Of a stretch of DNA of 64,000 nucleotides, positions 57,385 to 64,000 are shown in pieces (position 1 is the stretch's first letter; each line of letters opens with the position of its first letter). Source of the stretch: Limnanthes douglasii subsp. nivea (lineage: Eukaryota; Streptophyta; Magnoliopsida; Brassicales; Limnanthaceae); NCBI GenBank assembly GCA_036936605.1, contig JAUPFV010000001.1, forward strand, positions 166,990,643 through 167,054,642. The letters are read 5' to 3'. The notes beneath the pieces are model-generated. The model was not told where the DNA came from and ran no database searches. It saw nothing but the letters and a program-made list of their open reading frames with translations. The position numbers and the translations under genes are program-made.

Positions 57385-59930
57385 AAAGCAATGATATACT
57401 CGTGTGGAGGGTGGGTTAGTCACAATAAAAAGATATATAAAAATTTAAGTAAATGAGGATGTCAGTGTCACCTAAGTTAAACAAAAAACTTCAATTATAA
57501 ATAATTAAGATAAAATGATTGTTATCAACAAAACCAAACCGGATTTTGTTTTTTGAGAAATCATAGGGGGTACATTTCGTAATGGTAGAAAATATCATCA
57601 TATTTTGCGATACAAAATGGATTAGCACTCAAACTTTGATATGATTAAAATTCCTAATGAATATATTATCATCCAATGTTCTATACATATAGTTACCTTT
57701 AGTAACCTATCACCAACATTAAATATCTAGATATAAACTTGAGAGTTATTCATAAGATTGTGGTGAAGGCTTCTTTAACTATGTTCAACCTAACTTACTG
57801 GCCATAAAAGCCATACAAATATTCTCAGAATTCGCAATGACCATCGTATTGAACGTTGTTAAATGAACATATAAAAAGTCAATAAAACCCCGAAAAATGT
57901 TGTATGAAACGTTTTTGGATAACCAAATATTAGTTTTAAACTAATATTATGGTTCATTTCTCTCAATATTAACGGTTCATTATGACCAATGTTGTAGAAA
58001 ATACAACTACTGAATGTTCCTAATACACCTGAATAGTTTAACTAACTTGTATTTTTATTCCAACATGAAGGCAGAGTTCTGTTCCGTCTTCACATTTTGA
58101 CCGATGGAGTTTAAAAATCTTTCCTAGCGAATGTGCACTTACTTTGTCTGATTCTAGCACGTGTTTGAACTGTTATTTATCGCATTTAGTGAAGGACACA
58201 AGTGATAATTTACATTTGATCGATTTATGACAACAATGTTTCCATTTATCTAAAAGCTCAAAAATGGTAGATATTATCGGATAAACTATTTCAAACCATT
58301 TCTTGTAAATATGTTGTTTACCTTCTGTATAGTTGGTTTCTTTAATAACCTTAAAAAAATCTTATATTTTTTTTTCTTCAAGAGCTCTATCGCTGTTCGA
58401 TTGATATATATTAATATATCTACCTGTTTCTACTGTGATCAATTTTTTTAATAAGTTCGCGAATCTCGTGCCAATACCGAAAACCATATATTAATTTTAT
58501 CTGAAAATTTTAATTAGTATACGCTAGTTAAATATCTTTAGAACTATATAAATATTTCAAAATAATATTTAAACTGGTGTTCGAGATAATACCTTTGGTT
58601 TTCTTGAATATCATTTGTTTAAAAGGTTGTGCTATAAAACGAATCTTTTCGAATGATCTTTTAAGTATTCCATGTTACATCTCGCTTAAAAATGCATCTT
58701 ACAGAAAATATTAATTTTACTCGTACCAATAAGATATTTTAGGATATAATAAATGTTCTTAACCTCGTTCGTGATTATGTTTCCAAAATGCATGACTTTG
58801 TTTATTTACCGTGTGATAATGTACGGAACTAACCCATAGTTAGCGATGTATTCAATTACTCGAGGAGAATCTTCAAACTCACGTTTAATCTCATTCTAAC
58901 TTCTTTTGATTTCATGTTTGGTCTCTAAATATATTATCTCATTTCACAAGTTTATAAACAATTGGAAACTTTTTACCCTTTTATATATTTAATTTATATA
59001 TGCAAAGAAGATCATGTTAATGTGTCATTGACATAATATTTGTGTTATTTTCATTAATACTAAGTCTTTTATTCGTTAAGAACATAGTTGCTTCTCCATC
59101 AAGTTAGTTGTCATCAATGACTTCAAATTATCTAATACCTACTTAAAACTGTTAGATTTCTCCATGGAAATAAACACAAATCCGATATAAAAAGTCATAT
59201 CGGTCAATTTGGCTCTGGTGATTTGAAATAACATCTCTTACTTTATTATCTTTTAAGTGTTATCCATTATTGGCACTTTTAAAAACATCTGTTACAAATC
59301 CATACTAAGTGGATGTACAAAGAAAATACATGTAATGATATCCCTTTGATCTTAGTTGGATATATGTCATTTCCAATAATTTAACTTTTGGAGTTTGTCC
59401 AATGTGTGTTTCAATTGCGATTGATCGATGTTCTCTAACATCCGTGGTTTTTTTGTCGAGCATTATATACAATTTCATGCACGATACTTGTTTATTGTTT
59501 AATTTTTACATTCCGTTCAAAATTTCTCTAGGTCGATCTCTCATGATGGTAGAATGGTTATGAATTCCAACTCTTGCTTTCGAAAGAGTCCCGCGTACGA
59601 ATGACCTTTTGGGTGTTTTGTAACTGGATGGTTGTGCATCCCACATATAACCTTAAAAGACCACTAAACTAGAGTGCAAATAGTTCGCTTAAGCTTGAAA
59701 ATACATCCATATCTTTTTTATCTAAATAGAAGTTCTCTTAATATCATTTGGGTCAACCAACATTTTATACCATCCTGATCTCTAGCATTAAAAGAATATT
59801 TTATGATTGTTTCTGATTTTCGCGTGATTGTGACACTAAAATATAATAACCAACTCGTTTTATTTACTTGTCCCCTTAACTCACTCACACAATTCATCTT
59901 GCATATAATACGTCGTTGTGAAAACACATT
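57385..59930 (-). pseudogene. Mutator-like (FAR1/MULE) transposase relic with OTU-like C-terminal part
   Basis: Read down the minus strand with many frameshifts, landmarks appear in the order of plant FAR1-related MULE proteins. WSFKVICGMHNHP then HPKGHSYAGLFRKQELEFI lies at about 59560-59650 (zinc-binding WRLxxxCGxHNHP-type region). IVHEIVYNARQK follows at about 59460. The MULE core has LTDMTFYIGFVFISMEKSN near 59200 and HIN near 59010. MHFGN is near 58790 and RIRFIAQPFKQM near 58650. Near 57530, IRFGFVDNNHFILI followed by a histidine-containing tail resembles the OTU-type protease domain seen at the end of some of these transposases. No terminal inverted repeats were located. It is non-functional. 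Confidence 0.7.
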
Positions 59931-59934
59931 ACTA

Positions 59935-60960
59935 TAATCTACAATGCATTCAACATAAACTCGGGTGAGTTAATATTTGGATTCACTAAGTAATAAAGAA
60001 TGTAGAGAGAGAAATAGATTCTAAAGAGATAAAGTCAAATAGCAAGAATAATTTATCACAAAATTCCGAGAGCTTTATTAGATCAGCTCTGGCTATTATA
60101 TAGAGGCGCAAAGAATTAGCTTAAACTAAAACAGTTACAAAAAAGTTTTAATTACACCTTAGTCCATGACCAAAACATAAAACTCTAATTATCTCCTTTG
60201 ATTATACAATATGTCATAATAAGTTTTATTCTTTTATATTTCAATCCTCGAAGTACTATTTTCTTATCAGGTTTTCTCCAAAAAAAAAATTAGAAACATA
60301 CATAAATAGAAAAAAAACCAAACCTAAATATAAAACAAACTTTGAATATGGAGGTATGGACCCTAAGTACTGCGAGTAACTCGCACCGTTAGTACCATCA
60401 TGTGGTACTTCTAATATCTCGCGGTACAACATGATGGTCACCCGACTTTGGTCGGAAATTTTCAATTTTACATTGACACACGTCTTATCTCATCCATGAT
60501 TTAAATATGATTTCGTTCCTGTTATTTTTTAGTTTTTTCAAAAGATTTTTTTTAGAAAAAAAACAAGATTTACGATGTGTTTCAAATTCAAAGTTTCTGA
60601 TACTTTCAAGTCCAATTCTTTTTTTCCAAATTTAAAATTTTTTATTTTCAAATTTAAAGTGTATTTTAGTTCAGATATACGTTGTGCTTTTTAAAGAATA
60701 AAAACTAATCAAAAGATAGTCCAATGGCGTTTGTGAGAATAGTTAAACTCAATTTTGGACTATCTTTTAACCTAAGCCGTATTTACATCCGCTTTGAAGT
60801 GATTATATTCTGGGAATTGCTAAAAAAAATTCATTTTACTCCACGAAGTAGTTTTTTTCTGATTTTCAAAATTACCTATTTTGTTGGACCATTTTTCCCT
60901 TAACGAAACCATATATATAAAATTACTTTGTGAAGGTACCATAATTTCCAAAAAAAATTA
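59935..60960. other. Possible LTR fragment and AT-rich spacer
   Basis: The minus strand at 59970-60250 has a TATA-like CTATATAATAG (about 60093-60103) followed by a CT-rich leader, which looks like a retrotransposon LTR, but neither edge could be set. The remainder holds nothing recognised. Confidence 0.3.
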
Positions 60961-61898
60961 CAATTTCGCTACCTTCTCTCAAAAAAATCAAAAAATTCAA
61001 AAACCCTAATATAAAACTTAAGCAACCTAAACTAAATAAACTACTAAAATTAAAACTAAATTATAACTAAAATCTAAAATATTTTGTAATTCTAAAGTTA
61101 ATTAAACCTAAGACTAAACTACCCTACCAAACCGACCCTCTACCTCTACCTTATTCAACTAAACCCATACATTATAAACTATCCTAACCACACCAAACGA
61201 ACTCACGAACCATCAACTAACCTACCCAAACCAAACCCACCTTCTACCTCACGAACCACACTTTTACCTCGCCAACGAGCAGCCGGAAAGCACCCACGAC
61301 GAGCAGATCCGAAACCGCCGACCATATTAGAAACCCTTAGACGAACAGATTCGAAACCCAAGCCAATGTAAGTATATATTGTTGTTTTTTAATGGTTCAG
61401 TAAGGTTTATGGTTTCGAATAGGGTCCTAAATTGTAGCTTAGGGTATTTTGTAGACATGTTAAGCTTTGCCTCTGCTCGTTCTGGCCGTACATGTTTTTC
61501 GTTAGCTTATGGGGAAGAACACACTGTTTCTGCCAACCTGTTGCGGAAACAAAGGTCCCTACACCATCTGTATGTTGTGTGAAATCAGGTCATCGGATTA
61601 TTCCGGGACCGGTTTAATTATCTTTGTTGGTGTGGATTATCCGCTATTTTTGTTAGAAAAATAGCTTTTCAATTGACATTTAGTATTTCCACATACGAAT
61701 TCACATTTAGTGTGTTTTTATTTTCAGATTATGGAGTTAGGTATGAAATTTAGTTTAAACGAAGACCATTGTTTACTTCAGTCTGTGAAGTTTGTTAAGC
61801 TAACAATGTCCAATGATACAACCCATATTTTTTTCGATCGAGTGCTTTGTAGGAAGTTTTATGATTATGGCCGATTCGGGATTCCAATCGTATGAAAT
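60961..61898 (+). pseudogene. Spliced-leader-like remnant with a short ORF
   Basis: A C/A-rich, G-poor leader (about 61090-61367) ends at a consensus donor GTAAGT (61368). A 360-bp interval closes at TTTTCAG (61727). Directly after it an ATG at 61731 opens MELGMKFSLNEDHCLLQSVK, which continues with THIFFDRVLCRKFYDYG and stops after 55 codons (61896-61898). This is the layout of a gene with an intron in its 5' leader. The short ORF and later stops suggest a broken gene, possibly from a transposon. No family was recognised. Confidence 0.35.
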
Positions 61899-62272
61899 CT
61901 GAATCGCTGCAGCGTTTTGTCCAACTTGTCTTACAAAATTCAGAAAGTTGCACTTGAAAAGTGGAACCTGTTCAGGACATATTTCATCACTAGAGATAGT
62001 TAGTTTATCTCGAGAGTAGGGTTGTTGAGATAGAGGATGGCATTACGAACTTTGGACCTGTTCAAGAGAATATGATATACAATTTCGACTATAAGATTAT
62101 ATTTCACTATGTACTGTTGTAAATCTCATATTGCTGTGATATTTTTTAATATTTATATTATGTCTCAAATGTAACATTTTAAAAATTTTCTATTAATATC
62201 ATATTATTGTGAGGTTGTTTTATTTATATTATCACTATTACTAACATAATTAATGATAATATCTTTCCAAAA

Positions 62273-62324
62273 TTATTATAATAATAATATTATTATTATT
62301 AATAGTAGTATTAATAATAATAAC

Positions 62325-62384
<60 letters not shown>

Positions 62385-62450
62385 GTTAATATTATTATTA
62401 GTAATATTATTACTACTATTATTAATATCATTATTACTAGTAATATATTT
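62273..62450. repeat. (ATT)n microsatellite with imperfect flanks
   Basis: ATT triplets run almost without break from about 62325 to 62381, flanked by mixed AAT/ATT triplets. Long isoleucine-rich frames on both strands are artefacts of it. Confidence 0.95.
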
Positions 62451-62786
62451 ATTACAATATCCATCCAGTTGTAAATTTATTAAGGTATTCTTTTTTTGTC
62501 ATGTTCGTTCTACTTTTGACTCATTCGCTCATCGAGTCTAAGTTATACTCGTTGTGAGTCTTGAAATGATAGGCATAATCAGAAAAACGAATTGTCTCAT
62601 CTGTAAGAAGTATACAAATCAATTAGAGCGGAATTGCGGATAAAGCTAGCCCTTTACCCCTGGGCTATAAGCCTATAACGTGCATGACCTTGCCTAGCCA
62701 TCTAGTGGTGTACCAGACCGTCGACACTCTACGTGGGTGGCGTAGAGAGGGGTTGGCACGCCAAGAGATGGCGTGAGTAATGTCCT

Positions 62787-62809
62787 CTTCGCCACTAATG
62801 TTGGCGAAG
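62787..62809. other. Perfect 8-bp hairpin CTTCGCCA / TGGCGAAG
   Basis: The arms at 62787-62794 and 62802-62809 are exact reverse complements around a 7-nt loop, inside a GC-richer patch. No T-run follows, and its role is unknown. Confidence 0.5.
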
Positions 62810-64000
62810 AACACTTCCTCGACGGCAACGTATGGCAAACAACACAAAAAAAAATACCTCTTCGGCGTCTATGTTGGTCTGCAGGGGAACTGGTTCCTCC
62901 TCAATTTCGGTTATGTTATGAAAGTTTTCAAAGAATAGGTTTATGTGGTTAGAGTTTTGAGATTTTTGGTAGTTTGGAGAAGACGATTGTAGTTAATGTT
63001 TGAAATTGTGTTTGCAACTTCAGAGACTCAATGGCCTGTGTTATATTTTTGGATTTTTTGCTTAGCAACAATTTTATAAGTATCGGAGAAAAAAAAATTA
63101 CTTCACATAAAAAATGACATTTTTTTTTAACAATTCTTATATTTTTTTTCTTCATAAATTCATAATGTACCCGCTCCTGACTCAAATTAAAGATATCTAT
63201 TATGACCTCAGCGTTTATATTAACAGTAGTAAAATGTAGAATTCGTTGGTAATGATCTCAAACATATTCTACCATATACCATTTTAACGAGATTTTGGAT
63301 TTTATTATAAAATCACCACAATTATATTTGTTATGTTATGGTTATTATCACAAACACCTAAAAGTTTACGAGTTTATTTGGATAGATTAATTTTGAGATA
63401 TGCCTTGAATTCATGTATTCATTATTTATTATACTCTTTAAAAATCATATTATTTTTCTTCTGATCAATACCTCTTCTCTCGAGGCTTCTCAAGCATAAA
63501 AGAAAATATTTACTTACTGTTTAAACCATTTCGAAATGATGGTCGAGCTACATTGTCAATATCTTGTACCCTTCGTATACTATATTGTCATTACATCTAT
63601 TTTATACTTATACACTTTTCTATTAAAATGAATGCGAACACTCTCCCAATTATATCATTTATTTATATCAAATATAGCACCGTTAAACTTATATCAATGA
63701 TTTATATTATATATAACCTTTTTTATTTTACGTGGCTCAAGTGATGATCAGATCTTTAATTTATTATATTAATCCATTATACACATGTAAAAACTTATAA
63801 GGAAATCAACAACCGAAATTCTAAATTAAACGTAGTTTTTAAAAGAGATTACGATAGAATACAACGATGCATATACTATCTAACCAGGAGTTTAATCAGC
63901 ACATATAAATGGTTCTTTAGTTTAGAATAGGTGTCAACTATAGTTCAATGTCTGAAGCCAACAACCTCGTTCAAAAGTTCTAATTCTACATCTCTTACAA

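Larger units (their letters stand above)
61899..64000. other. No gene recognised; microsatellite and hairpin
   Basis: AT-rich except for a GC-richer patch at about 62640-62900. It contains an (ATT)n tract and a short perfect hairpin. No coding domain was recognised. Confidence 0.5.

Noticed and set aside
62253..62474. Long isoleucine/asparagine-rich open frames on both strands
   Set aside because: They are translations of the (ATT)n microsatellite and have no other sequence content.

Overview
This is a stretch of a plant (eudicot-type) nuclear genome with no bacterial features. The evidence is Tat-lineage Ty3/Gypsy LTR retrotransposons with two RNase H domains, fold-back MITEs, a Mutator-like (FAR1/MULE) transposase relic, LINE relics, long (TA)n and (ATT)n microsatellites, and one intron-containing secreted cysteine-rich peptide gene. 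Species cannot be named from the sequence alone. No rRNA, tRNA, CRISPR array or operon was seen.

Bases 1-19000 hold two near-identical copies of a decayed Tat-type element, here called A (plus strand). A1 is cut by the window start and breaks off at 7174; A2 lies about 11.24-11.29 kb downstream. Both carry the same stop codons, frameshifts and internal deletion that removed both RNase H domains, so they look like a segmental duplication of an already dead element. Between them (7175-11100) lie a LINE endonuclease fragment, a 58-bp tandem repeat and an antisense gag relic. Each copy has a long antisense reading frame after pol. Only A2 keeps its upstream end, with a TATA box facing that frame.

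Bases 19186-33937 are a nest of minus-strand elements. A GC-richer non-coding repeat with an LTR-like end (19186-20184) abuts a truncated gag unit (B', 20185-21515). B' shares an LTR (21591-22127) with a full-length element B (21591-29377, about 7.8 kb, LTRs 537 and 539 bp). B has an antisense coiled-coil ORF next to its 3' LTR. B sits inside the second RNase H domain of element C (29378-33937), whose LTR is at 33594-33937. All coding regions in A, B and C are broken.

Bases 33938-64000 are AT-rich and gene-poor. They hold degenerate tandem repeats, a multi-piece gene relic interleaved with a recurring 'ATTCGTGATTCAC'-type motif (36.4-40.0 kb), a LINE RNase H relic (about 45 kb), two related fold-back MITEs (49.7 and 52.5 kb), a MULE transposase relic with an apparent OTU-like tail (57.4-59.9 kb) and a spliced-leader-like remnant at 61 kb. 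The only intact gene model is at 51894-53330: three exons with clean phase-1 splice sites, a signal peptide, eight cysteines and a TATA box 70 bp upstream. One of the MITEs lies in its second intron.
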